Below, one piece after another: positions 1-7,183 of a DNA stretch of 64,000 bases; positions within the stretch are counted from its first letter, which is position 1; the number at the start of each line of letters is the position of its first letter. The notes beneath the pieces are model-generated. The model searched no databases. It had not been told where the DNA came from and saw only the letters and a program-made list of their open reading frames with translations. The position numbers were made by a program, and so were the translations under genes. Source of the DNA: JAIBJN01 sp963748205 (GTDB lineage: Bacteria > Actinomycetota > Thermoleophilia > Gaiellales > Gaiellaceae); assembly GCA_963748205.1 (NCBI GenBank), contig CAVVIB010000021.1:245767-309766 (forward strand). Reading direction: 5' to 3'.

Positions 1-1375
1 TCGGAAGATGGATGGCGCGGCCGAGCGCGAGGAGGCCTGCTTCCTTGACGGCCTCGGACAGCGTCGGGTGCGCGGCCATGCCGTCGGCGACCGTCTCGAC
101 CGTCGCCTCGGCATCCAGCGCGACGACGCCGGCCTCGATCAGGTCGGTGACGTGCGGGCCGACCATGATGATCCCGAGCAGCTCGCCGTAGCGGGCCTCG
201 TGGATCGACTTGACCCAGCCGACCGTCTCGTTCTGCATCATCGCGCGGCCGTTGACCGAGAACGGGAACGTGCCCACGAGCACGTCGTCGCCGTACGACT
301 CGCGCGCCTCGCGCTCGGTCAGCCCGACGCCCGCGATCTCGGGGTCGGTGTAGATCGGGCGCGGCACGCCGCGGTTGTCGACCACGGCCTCGTGGCCCAT
401 GGCGTTCTCGGCCGCGACCTCGCCCTCGCGGAACGCGGTGTGGGCGAGCTGCCAGTAGCCGGCGCAGTCGCCGACCGCGTAGATGTGCGGGACGGTGGTG
501 CGCCTGTGCTCGTCGGCCGCGATGCCCTTCTTCGGGTCGAGCTCGACGCCGATCTCCTCGAGTCCGAGATCCTGCGTGACCGGGCCGCGGCCGGTGGCGA
601 CGAGCATGAGGTCGCACTCGACGGACTCGCCGCCGAAATGCACCTTCAGGCCGCTGCCGGTGTCCTCGATCCTGTCGCACTGCGAGTCGAGGTGGACGGC
701 GATCCCGCGCTTCTTGAACTGCTTGAGGAGCTCCTTGGCGGCGTCCTCGTCCTCCTGCGGGATGAGGGTCGGGAGCATCTCGACGATCGTCACCTCGCTG
801 CCGAAGCGCTGGAGGATCGAGGCGAACTCGCAGCCGATGATGCCTCCGCCGAGGATGACGATGCGCTTCGGCACCTCGGTCTGGGCCAGGAGCCCGGTCG
901 AGTCGATGCAGCGCTCCGAGTCGATTCCGTCGATCGGCGGCCGCAGCGAATAGGAACCGGTCGCGATGATCGCGCTCTTGAAGGTCACGTCCTCCCCGCC
1001 CTCGACGGAGATCGTGTTCGCGTCCTTGAAGCGCCCCGCGCCCTTGACCCACTCGACGCCGTTGGCCTTGAAGAGCCCCGCGACGCCGGTCGTCAGCTGG
1101 TTGACGATCCCGTCCTTCCACTCGTTCGCCTTGGCGAAGTCGAGCTCGGGCGCGCCCACGTTGACGCCGATCTTGGCGAAGGTCTCCTCCGCCTCCTTGA
1201 TCGCGAACGCGGTCTGCACCCACGCCTTGGTCGGGATGCACCCGACGCGGAGACAGGTGCCTCCGAGCCGGTCTTCCTTCTCGATGCAGACGGTCTTCGC
1301 CCCGAGCTGCGCGGCCCTGATGGCGGCCGTGTACCCGCCGGGACCGCCACCGAGGACGGCGACGTCGAATTCCAT
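1..1375 (-). CDS. lpdA: Dihydrolipoamide dehydrogenase (E3), 3' end cut by window edge
   Basis: FAD/NAD-dependent E3 that reoxidises the lipoyl arm of 2-oxoacid dehydrogenases, passing electrons to NAD+. The minus-strand frame from the ATG at 1373-1375 gives 458 residues with no stop before the edge. It has an N-terminal GGGPGG dinucleotide motif, the redox disulfide CLRVGC (Cys41, Cys46) within GGTCLRVGCIPTK, a second GGGIIG nucleotide fold near residue 175, and AHPTLSEA near the C-terminus, which carries the catalytic His/Glu pair. Family length is about 460-475, so only a few residues are missing. It lies downstream of the E1/E2 operon on the same strand but is separated by about 190 bp holding strong hairpins, so it probably has its own promoter. 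Confidence 0.95.
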   Translation of the reverse strand, partial: MEFDVAVLGGGPGGYTAAIRAAQLGAKTVCIEKEDRLGGTCLRVGCIPTKAWVQTAFAIKEAEETFAKIGVNVGAPELDFAKANEWKDGIVNQLTTGVAGLFKANGVEWVKGAGRFKDANTISVEGGEDVTFKSAIIATGSYSLRPPIDGIDSERCIDSTGLLAQTEVPKRIVILGGGIIGCEFASILQRFGSEVTIVEMLPTLIPQEDEDAAKELLKQFKKRGIAVHLDSQCDRIEDTGSGLKVHFGGESVECDLMLVATGRGPVTQDLGLEEIGVELDPKKGIAADEHRRTTVPHIYAVGDCAGYWQLAHTAFREGEVAAENAMGHEAVVDNRGVPRPIYTDPEIAGVGLTEREARESYGDDVLVGTFPFSVNGRAMMQNETVGWVKSIHEARYGELLGIIMVGPHVTDLIEAGVVALDAEATVETVADGMAAHPTLSEAVKEAGLLALGRAIHLP

Positions 1376-1433
1376 GATTAGTGCCCTTTCCGTTCGGTTC
1401 GGTTCCTAACCGATCCTATCCGTGCAGGGCCTC

Positions 1434-1477
1434 CCGCCACTCCCAAAAAACGGGAGGGCGGCCCCTGTGCCGCCCTC
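1434..1477 (-). terminator. Overlapping hairpins between the cupin gene and lpdA
   Basis: Two mutually exclusive hairpins. One has a perfect 9-bp stem (GAGGGCGGC at 1454-1462 pairing GCCGCCCTC at 1469-1477). The other, read on the minus strand, pairs CCGCC/GGCGG and CTCCC/GGGAG around a run of six T. They follow the cupin stop by about 90 bp and precede lpdA, which fits a terminator for the upstream operon or an attenuator in the lpdA leader. Confidence 0.5.
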
Positions 1478-1563
1478 ACTCGTGACCCGGGGTTGAATCC
1501 GGTTCGAGCCAAGTAACGACCGCCGGCGCGGCCCGGTCCATCCCTCGAACGGTGGTTCGCGGC

Positions 1564-1920
1564 TCAGTCGGCTTCGAGACGGAGGTCGAAGCCCGCGGGA
1601 GCGTGGACGTTGACGAAGCGTGCCGGCTCGTCTCCGCGGTTCGCGAACGTGTGCGGGACCTCGGGTGGGACGAGCACGAATGTGCCCGGGCCGGCGACGA
1701 CCTCCTCGTCGTCGACGATGAACGTGAGCTCGCCGTCGAGCATGAGGAACGAGTCGTCCTCGGCCGCATGCTGGTGGATCGGCGGGCCGTCGCGCCGCGG
1801 CTGGATGGTGATGACCGAGAGGTTGAAGCGGGGCGTGTCCTGCGTGCGGGCGAGGAACTCGACGTTTCCGACGTGGTGACCCTCGCCCGGCGGCACGATC
1901 ACCACTCGCTCGATACCCAC
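1564..1920 (-). CDS. Small cupin-domain protein
   Basis: A 118-residue single-domain cupin. Metal-binding cupin motif 1 is recognisable around GPPIHQHAAEDDSFLMLDGE (two His, then Glu/Asp and Gly), and motif 2 near PPEVPHTFANRGDEP supplies another His. Substrate is unknown; such proteins are metal-dependent dioxygenases, isomerases or sensors. The GTG start at 1920 shares one base with the TAG stop of the upstream VOC gene, so translation is coupled and this is the last gene of the dehydrogenase operon. Confidence 0.8.
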   Translation of the reverse strand: MGIERVVIVPPGEGHHVGNVEFLARTQDTPRFNLSVITIQPRRDGPPIHQHAAEDDSFLMLDGELTFIVDDEEVVAGPGTFVLVPPEVPHTFANRGDEPARFVNVHAPAGFDLRLEAD

Positions 1921-2246
1921 TAGATCTCTTCCGAGAGCTGCACGCGGTTCCCGTCCGGGTCGAAGATGTCCAGGAGGCGGATCGTGCCCGGGATCTCGAG
2001 CACCGTGCCGACCTCGACACCCGCACCGCGAAGCCGCTCTGCCTCCTGCTTGATGTCCGTCACATCGACCGTGAGCACCGCCTCAGCCTCCTCGCGCTCC
2101 CCCTCGGCGATGGCCAGCTCGGCGTTCCCGCGCACGAGCCGCGCCCAGCGGTCCTCCTCGTCCACATACGCCTCCTCGAACCCGAGCCGCTCGCGGTAGA
2201 ACGCCCGCGCCTCCTCGAGATCACGGACGCGGTACCAGATGGACAT
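1920..2246 (-). CDS. VOC/glyoxalase-fold protein
   Basis: A 108-residue protein with the vicinal-oxygen-chelate layout: an N-terminal segment (YRVRDLEEARAFYRERLGF) and a C-terminal DIFDPDGNRVQL, the usual end of glyoxalase/bleomycin-resistance-like domains with the metal-ligand Asp/Gln region. A single module implies a homodimer. Its ATG shares one base with the TAA stop of the E2 gene (TAATG), so it is co-translated with the dehydrogenase. The substrate cannot be read from sequence; detoxification of a reactive carbonyl is a guess from context. Confidence 0.8.
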   Translation of the reverse strand: MSIWYRVRDLEEARAFYRERLGFEEAYVDEEDRWARLVRGNAELAIAEGEREEAEAVLTVDVTDIKQEAERLRGAGVEVGTVLEIPGTIRLLDIFDPDGNRVQLSEEI

Positions 2247-3541
2247 TAGAGGGCTAGGCCGGGCTCTTCGAGGAACTGCTTGACGGTGCGCAGGAACTCC
2301 GAAGCCGTGGCGCCGTCGACGGAGCGGTGGTCGCAGGAGAGCGTCATCTCCATCACCGGCCTGGCCGCGAGCTCGCCGTCGTGGACGACCGCGCGCTCCT
2401 CGATCGCACCGACCGCGAGGATCGCCGCCTGCGGCGGGTTGAGGACGGCGACGAAGCGCTCGACGCCGAACATGCCGAGGTTGGAGATCGTGAACGTGCC
2501 GCCCTCGAGGTCCTCCTGCTTGAGCTTGTTCTCACGCGTGCGCTGGACGAGGTCGGCGCGCTCTGCGGCGAGCTGCGGGATCGTCTTCGTCTCGCAGCTG
2601 CGCAGGACGGGGACGACCAGGCCGTTGGGGATCGCCACGGCGATGCCGACGTTTGCCGTCGGCTGAAGGTGGATCTCGTCGCCGGCGAAGAGCGCGTTCA
2701 CGGCGCGGTGGCGCATGAGCGCGACGGCGCAGACCTTCGTGAGGATGTCCGAGTAGGTCGGCTTCGCGTCTCCCTCGGCCATGCGCGCGACCAGCGCCTC
2801 GCGGAGCCGGATGGCGGCGCTCATGTCGGCCGTCATCGTGATCTGGAAGGCGGGCGCCTCCCAGGCCTCGGTCATCCGCCGCGCGATCGTCTTGCGCATG
2901 CCGGTGAGCGGGATCACCTCGGCCTCGCCGGCGGGCGCTGCGGCCGTGACCTCGGCAGGCGCCGGCGCGGCCTCGGCGCGCTCGACGTCCTCCGCGACGA
3001 TGCGGCCCTCGGGCCCCGTCCCTCGCAGCGAGCGCAGGTCGATCCCCCGCTCGCGCGCGATCCTCCGGGCCAGCGGCGAAGCCTTGACGCGGGCGCCGTC
3101 TCCATTGGTCTCCGCGGCCGGCTGAGGCTCCGCCTCGGCCTGCTCCGCGGCGGCCTGCCGGCCTCGCTCGCGATCCTCGTCGCGCTCCTCGGCGGGCTCG
3201 CCCTCCTCCTGGCCCTCGCCCTCGGCGACCTCGGCCTCGTCCTCGGCGTCGGGCTCCTTCTCCTCCTCCTTCGCCTCCGGCTCGGCGTCGGGCACGTCCT
3301 CGCCCTCCTCGCCGATGACCGCGATGGCCTTGCCGACCTCGATCTCCTCGCCCTCGCCGGCCAGGATCTTCAGCAGGACGCCCGAGGCGTCGGCCTCGAC
3401 CTCCTGCGTGACCTTCTCCGTGTCGAGCTCGTAGAGCGGCTCGCCCTTCTCGACCTGGTCGCCCTCGGACTTGAGCCAGCGCACGATCGTCCCGGACTCC
3501 ATGCCCTGGCCGAGCCGTGGGAGCGTGACCTGGTTCGACAA
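2246..3541 (-). CDS. Dihydrolipoamide acyltransferase (E2) of a 2-oxoacid dehydrogenase
   Basis: Core acyltransferase moving the acyl group from the lipoyl arm to CoA. It has one lipoyl domain (residues 1-80, lipoylated Lys43 in ELDTEKVTQ), a long acidic Glu/Asp/Ala linker (about 85-150), a peripheral-subunit-binding domain (151-187, SPLARRIARERGIDL) and a catalytic domain (about 205-431) ending with the acetyltransferase motif DHRSVDG (His405, Asp409). The start is TTG at 3541, supported by AAGGAA upstream inside the end of the E1beta gene. It follows E1beta by 2 bp and overlaps the VOC gene by 1 bp. Sequence does not separate a pyruvate from an acetoin or branched-chain substrate. Confidence 0.92.
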   Translation of the reverse strand: MSNQVTLPRLGQGMESGTIVRWLKSEGDQVEKGEPLYELDTEKVTQEVEADASGVLLKILAGEGEEIEVGKAIAVIGEEGEDVPDAEPEAKEEEKEPDAEDEAEVAEGEGQEEGEPAEERDEDRERGRQAAAEQAEAEPQPAAETNGDGARVKASPLARRIARERGIDLRSLRGTGPEGRIVAEDVERAEAAPAPAEVTAAAPAGEAEVIPLTGMRKTIARRMTEAWEAPAFQITMTADMSAAIRLREALVARMAEGDAKPTYSDILTKVCAVALMRHRAVNALFAGDEIHLQPTANVGIAVAIPNGLVVPVLRSCETKTIPQLAAERADLVQRTRENKLKQEDLEGGTFTISNLGMFGVERFVAVLNPPQAAILAVGAIEERAVVHDGELAARPVMEMTLSCDHRSVDGATASEFLRTVKQFLEEPGLAL

Positions 3542-3543
3542 GG

Positions 3544-4524
3544 CTATTCCTTGCCGACGGTGCGCTTGACGGCGGCGAGCACGTCCTCCGCGTGCGGGAT
3601 GACGTACTCCTCCATGACCGGCGCGAACGGGATCGGGGTGAACTTCGCCCCGACGCGCTCGACCGGCGCGTCGAGGTAGTCGAACGCCTGGTGCTGGACG
3701 ATCGCTGCGATCTCGGCGCCGAAGCCCATGCGAACCACCGCCTCGTGCGCGACGACGCAGCGGTTCGTCTTCTTGACGGAGCCAACGATCGCCTCCTCGT
3801 CGAGCGGGAGGAGGGTGCGGGGATCGACGACCTCGACGGAGATCCCGTCGTCCTCGGCCTCCTTGGCGGCCGCGATCGCCTCGTGGACCAGACGGCCGGT
3901 GGCGACGACGGTCACGTCCTCGCCCTCGCGGTGGACTCGCGCCTTGCCCAGCTCGATCCCCTCGATCTCGTCAGGCACGTCCTCCTTGAGGTTGTAGAGC
4001 GTGCGGTGCTCGAAGAAGACGACAGGGTTGTCGTCGTAGATCGAGCTCCAGAGCAGGCCGCGCGCGTCCTCGGCTGTCGAGCCGAAGACGACCTTCATGC
4101 CGGGGACGTGGACGAGCCACGCCTCGAGCTGCTGCGCGTGCTGGGCGCCCGGAGACCAACCGGCGCCGCCCTGCGTCCTGATCGTGAGCGGCACCTTGAT
4201 CTGGCCGCCCGACATGTAGCGATGCTTCGCCGCCTGCTGGACGAGCTGCTCCAGCGCGAGCGTCAGGAAGTCCTGGTACATGATCTCGACGATCGGGCGC
4301 ATGCCCGAGACCGCTGCGCCGATGCCGGCGCCGACGATGGCCATCTCGGAGATCGGGGTGTTGCGGACGCGATCGGGTCCGAACTCGTCGAGCATTCCCT
4401 GCGTGACGCCCATCGAGCCGCCCATCTCGGCGATGTCCTCGCCCATGATGAAGACGTCGTCGTCACGCCGCATCGCCTCGCTCATGGCGTCGCGAACCGC
4501 CTCCCGGTAGGTCAGCTCAGGCAT
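3544..4524 (-). CDS. 2-oxoacid dehydrogenase E1 beta subunit
   Basis: 326-residue beta subunit of the heterotetrameric, thiamine-diphosphate-dependent E1, which decarboxylates the 2-oxoacid. It begins MPELTYREAVRDAM and has the family signatures FIMGEDIAEMGG, the PISEMAIVG segment, QGGAGWSPGAQHAQ and a C-terminal transketolase-like domain with VVDPRTLLPLD. A longer reading to 4635 lacks homology before this Met. The start overlaps the E1alpha stop by 8 bp (ATGCCTGA), showing translational coupling. The QGGAGWSPGAQHAQ region resembles the AcoB/PdhB branch. Confidence 0.92.
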   Translation of the reverse strand: MPELTYREAVRDAMSEAMRRDDDVFIMGEDIAEMGGSMGVTQGMLDEFGPDRVRNTPISEMAIVGAGIGAAVSGMRPIVEIMYQDFLTLALEQLVQQAAKHRYMSGGQIKVPLTIRTQGGAGWSPGAQHAQQLEAWLVHVPGMKVVFGSTAEDARGLLWSSIYDDNPVVFFEHRTLYNLKEDVPDEIEGIELGKARVHREGEDVTVVATGRLVHEAIAAAKEAEDDGISVEVVDPRTLLPLDEEAIVGSVKKTNRCVVAHEAVVRMGFGAEIAAIVQHQAFDYLDAPVERVGAKFTPIPFAPVMEEYVIPHAEDVLAAVKRTVGKE

Positions 4525-5491
4525 AGACGTTCTTGAGCGCGTCCTCGGGCTTCGGGTCGGTGCCCTTCTTCGCAAACTCGATCGAGTCCTCCGCGATGCG
4601 CGTCGCGTCGGCGTCCATCTCCTCCCACTCGGCATCCGAGAGCTCGAGCCTCGTGCGCAGGAGCTCGATCGGATCGCGCGTCTTGCGGAGCTCGTTGATC
4701 TCCTCCTTCGGGCGGTAGACCTGGGGATCGCCCACGTAGTGGCCCGAGAGCCGCACGCAGTCGGCGACGACGAAGACCGGCCCCTTGCCGTCCCGCGCGT
4801 GGCGGAGCGCCTTCTTGGCGGTGTCGAAGACCGCCTCGACGTCCTGGCCGTCGACGGTCATCGAGACCATCCCGAACGCCTCGGCCCGCTTCGTCATGTC
4901 CTCGATGGGCAGGTGCTGCTTGGCCGGCGTCGACTCCGCGTAGCGGTTGTGCTCGCAGACGAAGATCGCGGGCACCGTCCAGAGCTGCGCGAGGTTGAGG
5001 GCCTCGTGGAACGTCCCGATGTTGGTCGCCCCGTCGCCGAAGAAGGCGACAGCGACCCTCGGCTCGCCGCGCATCTTGAACGCGAGGCCCGCGCCGACGA
5101 TCCCGGGCAGACCGCCGCCCACGACCGCGTTCGCGCCGAGGTTCCCGCGCTCGAAGTCGTAGAGGTGCATCGAGCCGCCGTAGCCGTGGCTGCAGCCCTC
5201 GACCTTGCCGTACAGCTCGGCCATGACCTCGTTGGGATGGGTGCCCTTGGCGATCGTGTGGCCGTGCGCGCGGTGGGTCGACGCGATGACGTCGCTCTCC
5301 TCGAGCGCCCGGCAGACGCCGACCGCGACAGCCTCCTGGCCGATGGCCACGTGGAGGAAGCCCGGCAGCTCGCCGGCGCGAAAGCGCTCCTCGACCTTCT
5401 CCTCGAAACGCCGGATCAGGAGCATCTCCCGCAGGAAGTCCTTGAGGCGTTCCGCGGACACGGTCTGACCCTTCTCCTCGAGCGTTGCCAC
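4517..5491 (-). CDS. 2-oxoacid dehydrogenase E1 alpha subunit
   Basis: 324-residue alpha subunit carrying the thiamine-diphosphate motif: GDGATN at 152-157 and the second Asn at 182 (EHNRYAES). The SHGYGGSMHLYD segment and the NLGANAVVGGGLPG loop are typical of pyruvate/acetoin-type E1alpha (PdhA/AcoA). First gene of the minus-strand operon E1alpha-E1beta-E2-VOC-cupin. Only 44 bp separate it from the divergent gene at 5536, so the promoter must lie in or near that short gap. Substrate (pyruvate, acetoin or branched-chain oxoacid) is unresolved. Confidence 0.92.
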   Translation of the reverse strand: MATLEEKGQTVSAERLKDFLREMLLIRRFEEKVEERFRAGELPGFLHVAIGQEAVAVGVCRALEESDVIASTHRAHGHTIAKGTHPNEVMAELYGKVEGCSHGYGGSMHLYDFERGNLGANAVVGGGLPGIVGAGLAFKMRGEPRVAVAFFGDGATNIGTFHEALNLAQLWTVPAIFVCEHNRYAESTPAKQHLPIEDMTKRAEAFGMVSMTVDGQDVEAVFDTAKKALRHARDGKGPVFVVADCVRLSGHYVGDPQVYRPKEEINELRKTRDPIELLRTRLELSDAEWEEMDADATRIAEDSIEFAKKGTDPKPEDALKNVYA

Positions 5492-5535
5492 GGCGCCGAC
5501 AAGCTAGCAGCCAGAGTGAATAATCTGCGCGTTCC

Positions 5536-6216
5536 ATGGCCCTCGCAGATCGTGTCGACGAGATCGTCCGCGGGCTCCCGCGCGGCTGGGAGCGCGCCCG
5601 CGTGGAGCTGACCGTGGAGGAGCCGGAGGACGCCGACCGCGCGTCGCTCCTGCTGGCTTCCGCGACACCCGGGCGCCAGGGCCGCTCCTTCACGCTCTAC
5701 GTCCACGGCGAGACGAGCGGGCTCATGCCCACGCCGGGGCTCGTGAAGCGCGTCGTCGGGCGTCTCGATGCAGCCGGGATTCGAGGCCGCGTCCGGCTCG
5801 TCTCTCACGAGGAGCCCGTGACGCGAGAGGAGCCGTCGCCGCCGGCGCCCGCCGGGCAGCAGGAAGGCGAACCGGAGAAGCTCGCGCCCTCCTGGGACGG
5901 GCTCCTGCGCCGCCTTCCGCCCGACTGGTCGGACCTCTACGCAGAGGTGGAACTCGACTCGACGGATTACCTGGAGCGCGGTGCGCTCCTGCTCGCGCCG
6001 GTCAATCCCGCCCGCTACGGCGGCTCGACGAGCTTCCGCTTCCGCTCGGCGAGCCACACGGGCTACGGAGTGGCGCCGGGCATGGCGCGCCGGGCGCTCG
6101 AGCGGCTCGACGACGAAGGCCTGAGCGGACGCGTCCGCGTCCTCCGAGTCCTGTCCGACACGAACCCGGTCTCCACCCAGGGCCCGGTCTGGCGGGTAGA
6201 CGGGCGCTCGGTGTGA
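5536..6216 (+). CDS. Unknown protein with a tandemly duplicated domain
   Basis: 226 residues of no family I recognise. Two halves look like a duplication of one alpha/beta domain of about 90 residues: residues 8-95 (LPRGWERARVELTVEE ... VKRVVGRLDAAGIRGRVRLV) and about 122-208 (LPPDWSDLYAEVELDS ... ARRALERLDDEGLSGRVRVL), joined by a Pro/Glu-rich linker. Each half begins with LP-x-x-W, contains an R-(A/G)-(S/A)-LLLA strand and ends with a helix and G-x-V-R strand. There is no signal peptide or membrane segment. Its TGA stop is embedded in the start of the next gene, implying the two products work together. Confidence 0.7.
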   Translation: MALADRVDEIVRGLPRGWERARVELTVEEPEDADRASLLLASATPGRQGRSFTLYVHGETSGLMPTPGLVKRVVGRLDAAGIRGRVRLVSHEEPVTREEPSPPAPAGQQEGEPEKLAPSWDGLLRRLPPDWSDLYAEVELDSTDYLERGALLLAPVNPARYGGSTSFRFRSASHTGYGVAPGMARRALERLDDEGLSGRVRVLRVLSDTNPVSTQGPVWRVDGRSV

Positions 6217-6542
6217 GCGAGCCCGAGCCTCAGGTCTCCTGGAAGGCGCTCGAGAAGGACGCGACCGTCGTCACCTCCGACGGCGACGAGTCCGCGCAGG
6301 TCGCCGAGATCGTGGGCGACCCGGCAGCCGACATCTTCAACGGCCTCGTCCTCAACCTCGGCGTGCTCGACAAGAACCGCCACCTGCCCGCCGAGCGCGT
6401 GCTTGGGATCTGGCCGAGACGCGTCGAGGTGGACGCGACGCTGGACGAGCTGAAGGCCCTGCCGCCCTACGAGGAGCCCGTCGTCGAGACTCTCGAGCCG
6501 GCCGGCGGCTTCTTCACGCGCCTGCGGAACCTGTTCCGCTGA
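6213..6542 (+). CDS. Small PRC-barrel-like protein
   Basis: 109 residues. The arrangement VTSDGDESAQVAEIVGDP - FNGLVLNLG - HLPAERVLGIWPRRVEVD resembles PRC-barrel domains, small beta barrels that bind RNA or protein partners; this is a resemblance only. The C-terminus is amphipathic and basic (FFTRLRNLF). The GTG start overlaps the upstream stop (GTGTGAG), so the two genes form one unit. The last 76 bp overlap, on the other strand, the 3' end of the YdcF-like gene. Confidence 0.6.
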   Translation: MSEPEPQVSWKALEKDATVVTSDGDESAQVAEIVGDPAADIFNGLVLNLGVLDKNRHLPAERVLGIWPRRVEVDATLDELKALPPYEEPVVETLEPAGGFFTRLRNLFR

Positions 6543-7030
6543 GCTCGGCCGACGCGCCGGCGGGCGCGGGCGAGCTGGAAGGGAACGAGCGGGAACACCG
6601 CCAGCTCACGCAGGAGCAACTGCGGCGGCGCGGCCGTCCTGGCGCCCGAAACGGAGACGCGCATCCCCGGCAGGAGCGACCGGAAGAGAATCCCGGCCCG
6701 GAGCCGGTGCCACCTCGACGTGACGACGACGACCTCGCTTACGCCCAGCTCGCGCGCATGCACGGCCGCGTTCGCCGCGTTCTCGGCCGTGATCCGGGCG
6801 TCCGGATCGCAGACGAGCCCGTCGGTCGCGCCCGTCCAGGCGCGGCGCATCAGCTCGGCCTCAGGGAGCGCCGTCGGGTGCCGCGACCAGCCGGAGAGGA
6901 GGACGACGTCGTTCTCGCCGACGAGCGCGGCCGCGTGCTCGAGCCGCGCGGCGCAGATCGGGTGGAGCTCGCCCTTGCGCCCGCGCGAGTAGCCGAGGAC
7001 GACGACGAGCCGCTCAGGCGCGGAGCTCAT
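6467..7030 (-). CDS. YdcF/SanA-like DUF218 protein
   Basis: 187 residues from the ATG at 7030. DUF218 hallmarks: VVVLGYSRG at the start, LLSGWSRHP, a Glu-containing helix (PEAELMRR), ARITAENAANAAVHAREL and VVVVTSRWHRLRAG with the conserved His. The family is linked to cell-envelope functions, but most members, including this one, lack the N-terminal membrane anchor or a known reaction. The last 25 residues are antisense to the preceding plus-strand gene and look non-homologous, so the tail may be neutral. Confidence 0.8.
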   Translation of the reverse strand: MSSAPERLVVVLGYSRGRKGELHPICAARLEHAAALVGENDVVLLSGWSRHPTALPEAELMRRAWTGATDGLVCDPDARITAENAANAAVHARELGVSEVVVVTSRWHRLRAGILFRSLLPGMRVSVSGARTAAPPQLLLRELAVFPLVPFQLARARRRVGRAQRNRFRRRVKKPPAGSRVSTTGSS

Positions 7031-7056
7031 TCCGGGGCGACGCCTCGTCGCCGGGG

Positions 7057-7150
7057 TGCGCTGGACGAGTGCGAGGCAAGGACGCAGGGAGCATTCGTAG
7101 CCGTAGGCTACGGGTGCGACTGAGGACGCGGCATCGCGCCGTCCAGTGCG
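7057..7150. repeat. Imperfect inverted repeat with cruciform core (REP/MITE-like)
   Basis: The 123-bp gap around this element separates the YdcF-like gene from pheT. The outer arms pair imperfectly: TGCGCTGGACGAGTGCGAGGC near 7057-7077 against a complementary stretch ending with CCAGTGCG at 7143-7150. The centre is a perfect 7-bp stem with 3-nt loop (CGTAGCC GTA GGCTACG, 7096-7112). Such nested palindromes between genes are typical of REP or MITE elements. I could not confirm other copies inside the window. Confidence 0.5.
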
Positions 7151-7183
7151 GCCCGGCGGCACAGGCTTCGTCGCGGAAGGGGC

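Noticed and set aside
8..1381. Long open plus-strand frame across the left edge
   Set aside because: It is antisense to a textbook dihydrolipoamide dehydrogenase; its composition (Arg/Asp/Leu rich, no motif) is that of GC-rich shadow frames.
1490..1560. tRNA-like T-arm (GGTTCGAGCC near 1501)
   Set aside because: I could not find matching D, anticodon and acceptor stems on either strand.
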